Notes: a model not told the origin generated them from the letters alone. Shown: positions 1 through 6,634, numbered from the stretch's first letter. The stretch is DNA of 15,179 nt from Bacillota bacterium (GCA_023443925.1 JAEZSL010000383.1:1-15179), one strand, 5' to 3'. Translations and numbers: made by a program.

Positions 1-971
1 TTACTAATTTAAATCCTCATTTTGTAAAAGCACTGCAGTTACTGGCACTGCTTTATATGAAGAACGGCGAAACGGATAAAGCCGTAAAATGTCTGTTAAA
101 AGCCAGTAAGATAGACGTATCCAACACTACGACATTAAGATACCTCCATGAACTGGGGGAAATGGCGGCCCCCGTCCGGGATGATTCCTCCCTCAGGAAG
201 GAAGTAAGCACTTTTGACATGGATAATGTGAGAAGAGTCCAGGAACCCGCGGTATTTCCTACCAGCAGTTACAAAGAAGACAAACCTAATGTCTGGGTTT
301 TTGTAAACCTCATCCTGGGAATCGCCATTGGTATATTAGGCGTCTTTTTCCTCATTGTGCCTACGGTGGAAAGCAAATATAAAAACCAGCTGAAAAACCA
401 GGAAGTAGAATATGTCTCCGAGATAAATAAGAACACCCAGAACCAGGGATCTTTAGAAAAATCGAATACCGAATTACAGCAGAAAGTGAAGGAGTTACAA
501 GCTCAGATCGACAGTTTCGAAGTAGTGGAGTATGATGATACCATATATAATGAGTTATTTAAAGCTGCAAAATTATATACCCAGGAATTATTGAAGGGGA
601 ATAATAATGTGGATTATGTTAAAACCGCGGAAGCCTTATCGAAAGTTAAGTTTGACAAACTGGATAAGCAGGAAGCGAAGGATTTGTATAACCAGATTAA
701 AGATGCGTCCTATTTAGAAGCATCGAAAAAGCTTTATACATCCGGACATAGTTACTATTCCAACCGGAAGTATGACGAAGCATTGGAAGATCTGAATAAG
801 TCTTATGAATATGATCCCCAGAATGTTGATTCAATTTATTTTATCGGCAGGTCATATCATCAGTTAAGTGATTATGAAAATGCAGCCAAGTATTATACAA
901 TTTTAACAGAGCAGTTTCCCGACACAAAACGTGCATCGGAAGCAGCAGAAAAACTGGCCAGCTTAGGTTAA
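1..971 (+). CDS. TPR / coiled-coil membrane protein, 5' end outside window
   Basis: The reading frame is open from base 3 through the window edge, so the gene begins upstream. The ATG at 57 is probably internal, because the codons before it (ending ..ALQLLALLY) complete the first helix of a TPR-like hairpin that continues into MKNGETDKAVKCLLKAS. In order: an N-terminal TPR unit (to about base 190), a charged linker, one transmembrane helix (WVFVNLILGIAIGILGVFFL, about 294-353), a coiled coil rich in Glu, Lys and Gln (about 370-520), and two C-terminal TPR units (about 715-960, with YYSNRKYDEALEDLNKSYEYDP and a second DYENAAKYYTIL copy). TPRs mediate protein-protein contacts. It probably places TPR domains on both sides of the membrane, but no enzymatic motif is visible and the function is unknown. 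A terminator follows, so it is transcribed separately from the spoIIA genes beside it. Confidence 0.8.
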   Translation, partial: TNLNPHFVKALQLLALLYMKNGETDKAVKCLLKASKIDVSNTTTLRYLHELGEMAAPVRDDSSLRKEVSTFDMDNVRRVQEPAVFPTSSYKEDKPNVWVFVNLILGIAIGILGVFFLIVPTVESKYKNQLKNQEVEYVSEINKNTQNQGSLEKSNTELQQKVKELQAQIDSFEVVEYDDTIYNELFKAAKLYTQELLKGNNNVDYVKTAEALSKVKFDKLDKQEAKDLYNQIKDASYLEASKKLYTSGHSYYSNRKYDEALEDLNKSYEYDPQNVDSIYFIGRSYHQLSDYENAAKYYTILTEQFPDTKRASEAAEKLASLG

Positions 972-1005
972 CACCATACAGCAGATAAAATGAACTCGAA
1001 TAAGA

Positions 1006-1048
1006 AAGACAATTCTAATGATAGCTTTCATTAGAGATGTCTTTTTTT
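1006..1048 (+). terminator. Rho-independent terminator after the TPR gene
   Basis: The arms AAGACAATTCTAATGA (1006-1021) and TCATTAGAGATGTCTT (1028-1043) pair over 16 positions with two central mismatches. The loop is 6 nt, and the 3' arm runs into T1042-1048. It lies 35 bp after the TPR stop codon and separates that gene from spoIIAA. Confidence 0.85.
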
Positions 1049-1135
1049 ATAAAAATAGCAGTAAATATATGATAAAATATGTAATTATATGTAAAGGAAG
1101 CAAAAATATGTGAGGTAAGGTTTGGTGTAAAATTT

Positions 1136-1537
1136 ATGGACAAGCACGAAAAAAAGAGCAAGAATACAACAATATTACAGTTGCGGGAGGGGGTGAAAGC
1201 GGACTTTGAGATTATTGACCGGTGTCTGGTTGTAAAGTTGTTTGAAGAATTAGACCACCATAATGCGATATCGATACGAGAACATTCGGATAAACTGATT
1301 ACGGGTAAAAATATCAAGGATATTGTCTTTGATTTCACAGGATCTGACTTCATGGATAGTTCTGGTATTGGTGTTATTATGGGGCGTTATAAAAAAATCA
1401 TATTTACAGGGGGAAAGGTTGCCGTAACAGGCGTCAATCAAAGTGTGGACAGGATATTCCGTTTATCCGGATTATATAAAATCATTCATAAATTCGAAAC
1501 GATAGAAGATGCGGTTAACAAATTTAACCATAATTAA
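1136..1537 (+). CDS. spoIIAA: SpoIIAA, anti-sigma F factor antagonist
   Basis: This is a STAS-domain anti-anti-sigma factor. Unphosphorylated SpoIIAA binds SpoIIAB in the forespore and frees sigma F; SpoIIAB phosphorylates it, and SpoIIE removes the phosphate. The family landmarks are ELDHHNA (residues 38-44) and DFMDSSGIGVIMGRY (71-85). By alignment with the Bacillus motif the phosphorylated serine is Ser76. The frame opens at ATG 1136 and gives 133 residues, about 16 more than B. subtilis SpoIIAA, with a Lys-rich leader. The start is uncertain. The only purine-rich stretch before ATG 1136 (GAGGTAAGG, 1112-1120) is 15 nt away. GTG 1193 would give 114 residues, the usual family length, but GGGAGG lies only 2 nt before it. 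First gene of spoIIAA-spoIIAB-sigF. I could not identify a convincing sigma H promoter or Spo0A box between 1049 and 1135. Confidence 0.95.
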   Translation: MDKHEKKSKNTTILQLREGVKADFEIIDRCLVVKLFEELDHHNAISIREHSDKLITGKNIKDIVFDFTGSDFMDSSGIGVIMGRYKKIIFTGGKVAVTGVNQSVDRIFRLSGLYKIIHKFETIEDAVNKFNHN

Positions 1538-1604
1538 ATTAGTAGAACGCAAAGGGGCAGACTTATAGTCGGCATGGGAGGACGTTCTGAGCAGGAGGAT
1601 AAGT

Positions 1605-2027
1605 ATGGATTATACTAACGAAATGTTACTTGAAATTGACAGTCAGTCAAGGAATGAAAGTTTTGCAAGAATGGTAGTTGCAGGCTTTGTCGCACAATTA
1701 GATCCAACCATTGAAGAAATTGCGGATATTAAAACCGCTGTTTCGGAAGCAGTAACCAATGCAATTATTCATGGTTATAACAACGGTCCCGGAAGAGTAA
1801 GGTTAACCTGCAGAATATGTAATCATGAAGTATTTATAGAAGTAGTGGATACCGGTAAAGGGATTGAAGATATTGAAAAAGCCATGGAACCCTTATATAC
1901 CACAAGACCGGAATTGGAGCGTTCCGGCATGGGATTTTCGTTTATGGAAGCCTTTATGGATGATTTAGAAGTCGAATCGAAACTGGGTGAAGGAACTACG
2001 GTTAAGATGAAAAAACTGATCCATTGA
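1605..2027 (+). CDS. spoIIAB: SpoIIAB, anti-sigma F factor and serine kinase
   Basis: This GHKL-fold protein kinase holds sigma F inactive in the predivisional cell and mother cell, and phosphorylates SpoIIAA on serine. At 140 residues it is close to the usual family length. The ATP-binding motifs are clear: N box EAVTNAIIHGY (residues 48-58, with Glu48, Asn52 and His56), G1 box DTGKGI (82-87) and G2 box GMGFSFME (108-115). The start is secured by AGGAGG (1592-1597) with proper spacing. It lies 67 bp after spoIIAA, whereas the B. subtilis genes are tightly packed, so translational coupling to spoIIAA looks weaker here. The gap contains nested inverted repeats. Confidence 0.96.
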   Translation: MDYTNEMLLEIDSQSRNESFARMVVAGFVAQLDPTIEEIADIKTAVSEAVTNAIIHGYNNGPGRVRLTCRICNHEVFIEVVDTGKGIEDIEKAMEPLYTTRPELERSGMGFSFMEAFMDDLEVESKLGEGTTVKMKKLIH

Positions 2028-2122
2028 AAAACAGCAGCATGCTCCTTAGGGTAAGATTCCAGAAAAAAGTATACATAGGAAGCCTTATCCTATGCCGTAT
2101 TATTTAAGAAGGGAGTGAAACA

Positions 2123-2836
2123 GTGGATACATTAGAGCTGATTCGTCGGTCACAGCAGGGAGATAAAGAAGCAAGGGATAGAGTTATTACAGAGAATATC
2201 GGGCTTGTATGGAGCATCGTCCGGAGATTTATGTGCCGTGGGCATGAACCGGAAGATTTATTCCAGATAGGCAGTATCGGCTTGATAAAAGCCATCGATA
2301 AATTTGATATGTCCTATGACGTAAAATTCTCAACCTATGCTGTTCCCATGATTATGGGAGAAATAAAGCGTTTCCTAAGGGATGACGGCGTAATAAAAGT
2401 AAGCCGGTCCATGAAGGAAACGGCCGGTAAAATCCGGATTACCAGAGAAAAATTAAGTAGTCTATACGGGAGGGAACCAACCCTTGAAGAGATTAGTAAA
2501 GAACTTAATCTGGCCAAGGAAGAAGTAGTTATGGCTCTGGAATCCGGAGCGGAAGTGGAATCTTTATATAAGACCATATACCAGGGGGATGGCAACGCAA
2601 TTTATTTAATTGATAAATTAGAACAAACCAATGATGAAAACGAAAATATGATTGACAGGCTTGCATTAAGAGAGACCATTGCATCCTTGGATGAAAAGGA
2701 TCAGGAATTAATCAGGCTTCGATACTTTATGAATAGAACACAGACAGATATCGCCAAAGAACTGGGAATATCCCAGGTTCAGGTATCTCGTCTTGAAAAG
2801 AAAATTTTATTAAAAATGCGGGAAAAGATGATGTAA
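2123..2836 (+). CDS. sigF: RNA polymerase sigma F factor
   Basis: This is the first forespore-specific sigma factor, held by SpoIIAB until SpoIIAA releases it after asymmetric division. The protein has 237 residues. Region 2 is intact (GLVWSIVRRFMCRGHEPEDL at 27-46, then KAIDKFDMSYDVKFSTYAVP), followed by region 3 (about 100-150). Region 4 has a C-terminal helix-turn-helix TQTDIAKELGISQVQVSRLE (206-225), the pattern typical of SigF/SigG. Position directly after spoIIAB argues for SigF rather than the close paralogue SigG. It starts with GTG, preceded by GGGAG (2111-2115) at 7 nt. A 95-bp gap from spoIIAB contains a small perfect hairpin (2074-2094). Confidence 0.96.
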   Translation: MDTLELIRRSQQGDKEARDRVITENIGLVWSIVRRFMCRGHEPEDLFQIGSIGLIKAIDKFDMSYDVKFSTYAVPMIMGEIKRFLRDDGVIKVSRSMKETAGKIRITREKLSSLYGREPTLEEISKELNLAKEEVVMALESGAEVESLYKTIYQGDGNAIYLIDKLEQTNDENENMIDRLALRETIASLDEKDQELIRLRYFMNRTQTDIAKELGISQVQVSRLEKKILLKMREKMM

Positions 2837-2940
2837 ATATTCCCAGTATATTAAAGTATAAGTGACAAATAATAATAATCAAATTAAGTATAAATAGTAA
2901 TCTATAGTAAGTGGAACAATCGGAATAAAGAAAAAATTGT

Positions 2941-2978
2941 AAAGCATCCGTATAGTAATATACTGATGCTTTTCTTTT
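2941..2978 (+). terminator. Terminator of the spoIIA operon
   Basis: AAAGCATCCGTATA (2941-2954) pairs with TATACTGATGCTTT (2959-2972) with one mismatch around a GTAA loop. TTTCTTTT follows. It lies about 105 bp after sigF and 36 bp before the next start codon, so it separates the spoIIA and spoVA transcripts. Confidence 0.8.
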
Positions 2979-3013
2979 GGTTAAAAAATCTGATGATAAA
3001 GAGGTGATTAACT

Positions 3014-3163
3014 ATGATCTTTAAGCGAAGGATATATTTACTGGCTATTGTTCTAACAGTATTTATTGCCGCGGTAATGATAGCCTTTATCGTACAGAAA
3101 GACGGTACGAAGGATTTTAAAGGAACTCTGGTTGAGCGATATGATAATGAGGCGGTCTGCTGA
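3014..3163 (+). CDS. 49-residue single-helix membrane protein heading the spoVA operon
   Basis: A short ORF runs from ATG 3014 to TGA 3161-3163. It has one of the best ribosome binding sites in the window, GAGGTG (3001-3006) 7 nt before the start. The product begins MIFKRR, then has one hydrophobic helix (about residues 7-27, IYLLAIVLTVFIAAVMIAFIV), then a polar tail ending NEAVC. Positive charges before the helix predict a cytoplasmic N terminus and an external tail of about 22 residues. No lipobox is visible. The stop codon is one base before the spoVAA ATG, which suggests translational coupling. I do not recognise the family. It is the first gene after the spoIIA terminator, so it is probably made with the SpoVA proteins. 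It could be a small partner of the SpoVA membrane complex or merely a coupling leader. Confidence 0.7.
   Translation: MIFKRRIYLLAIVLTVFIAAVMIAFIVQKDGTKDFKGTLVERYDNEAVC
3149..3155 (+). promoter_or_regulatory. Ribosome binding site deciding the spoVAA start
   Basis: GAGGCGG lies 9 nt before ATG 3165, inside the last codons of the 49-aa ORF. It favours ATG 3165 over the in-frame TTG 3132, ATG 3141 and ATG 3147, which lack a comparable site. Confidence 0.6.
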
Positions 3164-3164
3164 T

Positions 3165-3794
3165 ATGGATAAACAAAATCTGTATATTAAAATAGATAAA
3201 AATAATATGGTTAAAAATAAAACTGTCTATCTGAAAGATGCCGCCAAACTTTACAGCACGGATACAAAGATGGTAAACGATTTATACAGTCATGTAATTT
3301 ATGAAATTCAAAGCAGTAAAAAGGCAAATTATATTTTTTCCATATTAAAGCTCATCGAAAATATCAATAAATTATATCCGGATGTGCATATTACCAATCT
3401 TGGAGAAACGGACTTTATTATTCATTATGATCCGCCGAAAGCAGTAAACAAACTGTTTGAATTCGGTAAAGTAGCATTTGTTTCTCTAATGGTTTTCTTT
3501 GGGGCTGCATTTACTATAATGACCTTTAATGAAGATGCCAATGTCAGGGAAGTTTTTTATATTATGTATAAACTCATTATGGGTAATGAAAAAGACGGAG
3601 GATCCATTCTGGAAATTTCCTACGCAGTAGGTCTTCCCCTGGGTATTATACTTTTCTTTAATCATTTTTCCAAAGTTAAATTAGGAAATGACCCCACACC
3701 GATGCAGGTTCAAATGCGCCTGTATGAAGAAGATCTGGATAAAACCTTAATCGAAAATGCCAACCGGGAGGGAAAGACGATTGATGTATTGTAG
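3165..3794 (+). CDS. spoVAA: Stage V sporulation protein AA
   Basis: SpoVAA is a forespore inner-membrane component associated with the SpoVA machinery that imports dipicolinic acid during sporulation and releases it in germination. From ATG 3165 it has 209 residues, close to the roughly 206 of B. subtilis SpoVAA. A soluble N-terminal domain (residues 1-100, starting MDKQNLYIKIDKN) is followed by two membrane helices (about 103-120 and 151-168) and a charged C-terminal tail. It begins one base after the upstream small ORF, and its last 11 bases overlap the start of spoVAB, so tight coupling is likely. The assignment rests on the N-terminal domain plus two-helix layout and on its place immediately before spoVAB and downstream of sigF, as in Bacillus. 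Confidence 0.87.
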   Translation: MDKQNLYIKIDKNNMVKNKTVYLKDAAKLYSTDTKMVNDLYSHVIYEIQSSKKANYIFSILKLIENINKLYPDVHITNLGETDFIIHYDPPKAVNKLFEFGKVAFVSLMVFFGAAFTIMTFNEDANVREVFYIMYKLIMGNEKDGGSILEISYAVGLPLGIILFFNHFSKVKLGNDPTPMQVQMRLYEEDLDKTLIENANREGKTIDVL

Positions 3795-4200
3795 ATATGC
3801 CGTCCTCATTCTCATTGGAATTACAGGAGGTTTTGTTGTGGCCGCCGGTGTCTATGCATTTATAACCCTGATCGGCGTACTCACCAGATTGGCCGTAAGA
3901 ACCAATACGGCAAACCGGATTCTTCTATATGAGGATCTAGTCGTCCTGGGGGCGGCAATCGGTAATATCGTATTGCTTTTTGAAGTTAAGCTTCCCTTTG
4001 GTATAGTTGGCCTAATTATCTTTGGCCTGTTTTCAGGAAGCTTCATTGGCTGCCTGGCAGTGGCTCTGGAGGAGGTATTACAGGTATTTCCGGTGTTGAC
4101 CTATAGAATCCGATTGAAAGCAGGCATCCCCATTATCGTATTATGTCTGGCTATCGGTAAAGGCCTTGGAGCCTTTTATCAGTTATTTATGAATGATTGA
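3784..4200 (+). CDS. spoVAB: Stage V sporulation protein AB
   Basis: SpoVAB is a small integral membrane protein of the SpoVA operon, needed for SpoVA function in Bacillus; its exact role is unclear. The product has 138 residues, against about 141 in B. subtilis, and four hydrophobic segments (about residues 5-35, 50-67, 71-95 and 112-133). The N-terminal pattern ILIGITGGFVVAAGVYAFIT matches the Gly-rich first helix of the family. I chose ATG 3784 over ATG 3757 because the family begins just before this helix and GGGAGGG (3766-3772) precedes it by 11 nt. It overlaps the spoVAA stop by 11 bases. It is followed by an unusual 329-bp non-coding interval before spoVAC, where Bacillus genes are close-packed. 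Confidence 0.85.
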   Translation: MYCRYAVLILIGITGGFVVAAGVYAFITLIGVLTRLAVRTNTANRILLYEDLVVLGAAIGNIVLLFEVKLPFGIVGLIIFGLFSGSFIGCLAVALEEVLQVFPVLTYRIRLKAGIPIIVLCLAIGKGLGAFYQLFMND

Positions 4201-4215
4201 TAGAAAAAATTAATT

Positions 4216-4465
4216 GTAATAAGCAAAGGAATCATAATAAGTAAAGGAATCGTAATAAGCAAAGGAATCGTAATAAGCAAAAGAATCATAATAAGTAAAG
4301 GAATCGTAATAAGCAAAGGAATCGTAATAAGCAAAAGAATCGTAATAAGCTAAGGAATCGTAATAAGAAAAATAACCGTAATAACAAAGGAATCGTAATA
4401 AGAAAAATAACCGTAATAAGCAAAGGAATCGTAATAACCAAATAATCGTAATACCAAAAATAATC
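4216..4465 (+). repeat. Fourteen-copy 18-bp tandem repeat between spoVAB and spoVAC
   Basis: The most common unit is GTAATAAGCAAAGGAATC (18 bp). Copies start at 4216, 4234, 4252, 4270, 4288, 4306, 4324, 4342, 4360, 4378, 4395, 4413, 4431 and 4448; the copies at 4378 and 4431 are 17 bp. There are no spacers. Copies 2-4 (4234-4287) and 5-7 (4288-4341) are identical as 54-bp blocks. Copies 9 and 11 are identical to each other (ending AAAAATAACC), and the 3' copies diverge most. The array fills nearly all of the 329-bp gap 4201-4529. The rest of the gap holds only the spoVAC ribosome binding site. No plus-strand coding frame continues from the array into spoVAC, because TGA at 4521-4523 blocks that frame. 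Confidence 0.97.
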
Positions 4466-4529
4466 TCAAAAAGACAGAGTGAGACCTCGTTAATCAAAAT
4501 AATTAAAAAGGAGAAGGAGTTGAGTTAAC

Positions 4530-5039
4530 ATGCCAAATGATAATAAAAAGGTTACAGCCCAGGATGTAGTTATTGAAAAGGACAAAAATAAAAAAGAGCA
4601 GATGTATAACCAATATGTCAAGGATATGACACCCACCCATAACTGGTTTGCTAATTTATGCAAAGCTTTTGTTGTAGGAGGAATTATATGTACCATCGGG
4701 CAGGGACTGACGAATCTATATCAGCACTGGGGAGCAGGAGAGGAATTATCTGCGGGTTATACCTCATTAACTTTGATATTTTTAGCTGTACTGCTGACAG
4801 GCCTTAATATTTATCCCAAAATAGCAAAGTTTGCGGGAGCCGGAAGTGTAGTACCTATAACGGGTTTCGCCAACTCCGTAGCCGCTCCGGCTGTTGAATA
4901 CAAAAAAGAAGGACAGGTATTCGGGATAGGCTGTAAGATCTTTACCATAGCAGGGCCGGTTATACTATATGGCATATTCGCCTCCTGGCTATTGGGACTT
5001 ATATATTATATCCTTATGGAATTAGGTGTGGTCAGTTAA
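4530..5039 (+). CDS. spoVAC: Stage V sporulation protein AC, SpoVA channel subunit
   Basis: SpoVAC is a core membrane subunit of the dipicolinate channel; the Bacillus protein has been shown to behave as a mechanosensitive channel. The product has 169 residues, somewhat longer than the roughly 150 of B. subtilis, with the excess in a charged N-terminal segment (residues 1-35). The conserved core starts at NLCKAFVVGGIICTIGQ (42-58). It contains AGAGSVVPITGFANS (102-116), a motif also present in SpoVAE here, and ends with helices around 129-160. ATG 4530 is preceded by AAGGAGT (4514-4520) at 9 nt. It follows the repeat array, so its transcript must either pass through the array from spoVAB or start near it. 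Confidence 0.95.
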   Translation: MPNDNKKVTAQDVVIEKDKNKKEQMYNQYVKDMTPTHNWFANLCKAFVVGGIICTIGQGLTNLYQHWGAGEELSAGYTSLTLIFLAVLLTGLNIYPKIAKFAGAGSVVPITGFANSVAAPAVEYKKEGQVFGIGCKIFTIAGPVILYGIFASWLLGLIYYILMELGVVS

Positions 5040-5077
5040 ATCAGGATGAAGATCCGGAAAAGAGGTTAGGATTAAAG

Positions 5078-6229
5078 ATGTCAGAACAGTCAGAAAATAA
5101 AAAAACAGAACAGAAACAATCGGAACAAAAACAATCAAAACAAAAGCAATCGGAACAAAATAATAAAATGGATGAAAATAAGATAAATAAAATTATGGGA
5201 AAACAGAGTATTCTGTTTGCCAATCCCCCTTATATACACTCAGGTTCCTCCGTAGCAGGAAAAAAGGAAGGAGAGGGCCCGCTTGGAACTTTTTTTGACA
5301 AAGTCGAGGAAGATCCTATGTTTGGAGGCAGCAGCTGGGAAGATGCAGAAAGCCGTCTGATGAAGCAGGCATGTGAACTTGCAATAGAGAAAGCCGGGCT
5401 TACCAACGAAGATATACGTTATTTATTAGGCGGAGATTTATTAGGGCAGTTAATCGCCACATCTTTTGGTATAGTAGATCTGAATATTCCTACTTTTGGA
5501 ATTTATGGAGCCTGTTCTACCATGGGAGAATCCATGGCACTTGGTGCTATGCTTGTAGACGGAGAATTTGCGGAAAAAGTTCTTGCCGTTACATCCAGTC
5601 ATTTCGCCGGTGCAGAAAAGCAATTCCGTTTCCCGTTGGCTTACGGCAACCAGCGTCCCTTGTCCGCTTCCTGGACCGTTACCGGCAGCGGCGCGGTGGT
5701 AATCGGAAAAGATAAACCGTCATCCAACATCCGGCAAAAACCCGGAGAAAGCGGTTATATCAGAATTAAAGGGGTAACAGTGGGGAAAATCGTAGACTAT
5801 GGTATAAAAGACTCCATGAACATGGGAGCCTGTATGGCTCCTGCTGCATACAGTACAATTTCACAAAATTTAAAAGATTTTAATGTGCTGCCGAGTTATT
5901 ATGATAAGATTGTTACCGGGGACTTAGGGTATGTAGGCAAGGATATACTGATTGATTTATTAAAACAGGATGGTTTTGATATAAGCGCAAACCATATGGA
6001 TTGCGGAATTCAGATGTTTGACAAGGATACTCAGGATACCCATGCCGGAGGAAGTGGCTGCGGCTGCAGTGCAATCACATTGACCGGATATATCTTTCCG
6101 AAACTGCTGCGCCATGAATGGACAAGAGTTTTATTTGTACCCACCGGAGCGCTGCTTTCACAGGTTAGTTATAACGAAGGTAATACGGTTCCCGGTATTG
6201 CTCATGGTATTGTTATTGAAGCTTGCTGA
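5078..6229 (+). CDS. spoVAD: Stage V sporulation protein AD, dipicolinate-binding SpoVA subunit
   Basis: SpoVAD has a thiolase-like fold and binds dipicolinic acid in Bacillus, probably delivering it to the SpoVAC/SpoVAE membrane channel. The core runs from MGKQSILFANPPYI (residue 40) to the end. Landmarks are GPLGTFFDK (67-75), FGIYGACSTMGES (140-152, with the thiolase-type Cys146), VTGSGAVV (201-208) and GGSGCGCS (324-331). Its length is 383 residues against about 338 in Bacillus. The excess is a 39-residue hydrophilic extension holding four 5-residue repeats of EQKQS type (residues 11-30). ATG 5078 has a plausible Shine-Dalgarno (AGGA, 5068-5071, 6 nt away), whereas internal ATGs 5168 and 5195 have none. 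The extension therefore appears to be translated. Confidence 0.95.
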   Translation: MSEQSENKKTEQKQSEQKQSKQKQSEQNNKMDENKINKIMGKQSILFANPPYIHSGSSVAGKKEGEGPLGTFFDKVEEDPMFGGSSWEDAESRLMKQACELAIEKAGLTNEDIRYLLGGDLLGQLIATSFGIVDLNIPTFGIYGACSTMGESMALGAMLVDGEFAEKVLAVTSSHFAGAEKQFRFPLAYGNQRPLSASWTVTGSGAVVIGKDKPSSNIRQKPGESGYIRIKGVTVGKIVDYGIKDSMNMGACMAPAAYSTISQNLKDFNVLPSYYDKIVTGDLGYVGKDILIDLLKQDGFDISANHMDCGIQMFDKDTQDTHAGGSGCGCSAITLTGYIFPKLLRHEWTRVLFVPTGALLSQVSYNEGNTVPGIAHGIVIEAC

Positions 6230-6277
6230 TTTGGGCTGTTATTATGGAAGGTTAATAAAGCCGGATAGGAGAATTGT

Positions 6278-6634
6278 ATGGATTATTTAAAAGCATTTTT
6301 AGTAGGTGGTTTAATCTGTGCGGCGGTACAGATATTAATGGATAAAACAAAGCTTATGCCAGGAAGAATTATGGTTATTCTCGTATGTCTCGGTTCTCTC
6401 CTGGGAGCGGTAGGGTTATACGAACCATTCGTAGAGTGGGCCGGCGCCGGAGCCAGTGTACCCTTAAGCGGATTCGGTAATGTATTGTTTAAGGGTATCA
6501 AAAAAGCCGTGACGGAAGAAGGTTTCATCGGATTATTTAAAGGAGGTTTTACCGCCTCGGCGGTAGGAATATCCGCCGCGCTGATATTCAGTTACATTGC
6601 TTCCTGGTTATTTAACCCGAAACTCAAGGAATGA
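6278..6634 (+). CDS. spoVAE: Stage V sporulation protein AE (SpoVAEb type)
   Basis: This small membrane subunit of the SpoVA channel is the SpoVAEB type in Bacillus naming. The product has 118 residues, with three clear hydrophobic helices (about 4-20, 30-46 and 92-112). The motif AGAGASVPLSGFGNV (55-69) parallels AGAGSVVPITGFANS of SpoVAC, which fits the known relatedness of the two proteins. A good binding site (AGGAG, 6267-6271) precedes ATG 6278. It is the last gene of the operon: no spoVAEA or spoVAF follows, and a strong terminator lies about 150 bp downstream. This matches the smaller clostridial SpoVA set at the 3' end. Confidence 0.94.
   Translation: MDYLKAFLVGGLICAAVQILMDKTKLMPGRIMVILVCLGSLLGAVGLYEPFVEWAGAGASVPLSGFGNVLFKGIKKAVTEEGFIGLFKGGFTASAVGISAALIFSYIASWLFNPKLKE

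Noticed and set aside
1049..1135. Sigma H promoter and Spo0A boxes for the spoIIA operon
   Set aside because: These are expected from Bacillus, but I found only AGGA-like sequence at 1095-1098 without a GAAT at proper spacing, and no TGTCGAA match.
2837..3000. Sigma G promoter for the spoVA operon
   Set aside because: Several GTATA words occur, but none has a convincing -10 partner at the right distance.
4216..4465. CRISPR array or replication iterons
   Set aside because: The copies abut without unique spacers, there are no cas genes, and there is no replication protein or origin-like context.
4210..4497. 95-codon minus-strand frame with repeated Tyr-Tyr-Asp-Ser-Phe-Ala units
   Set aside because: It is the reading of the 18-bp array, whose period is divisible by three. 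It starts with TTG, has no ribosome binding site and lies antisense inside the spoVA operon.
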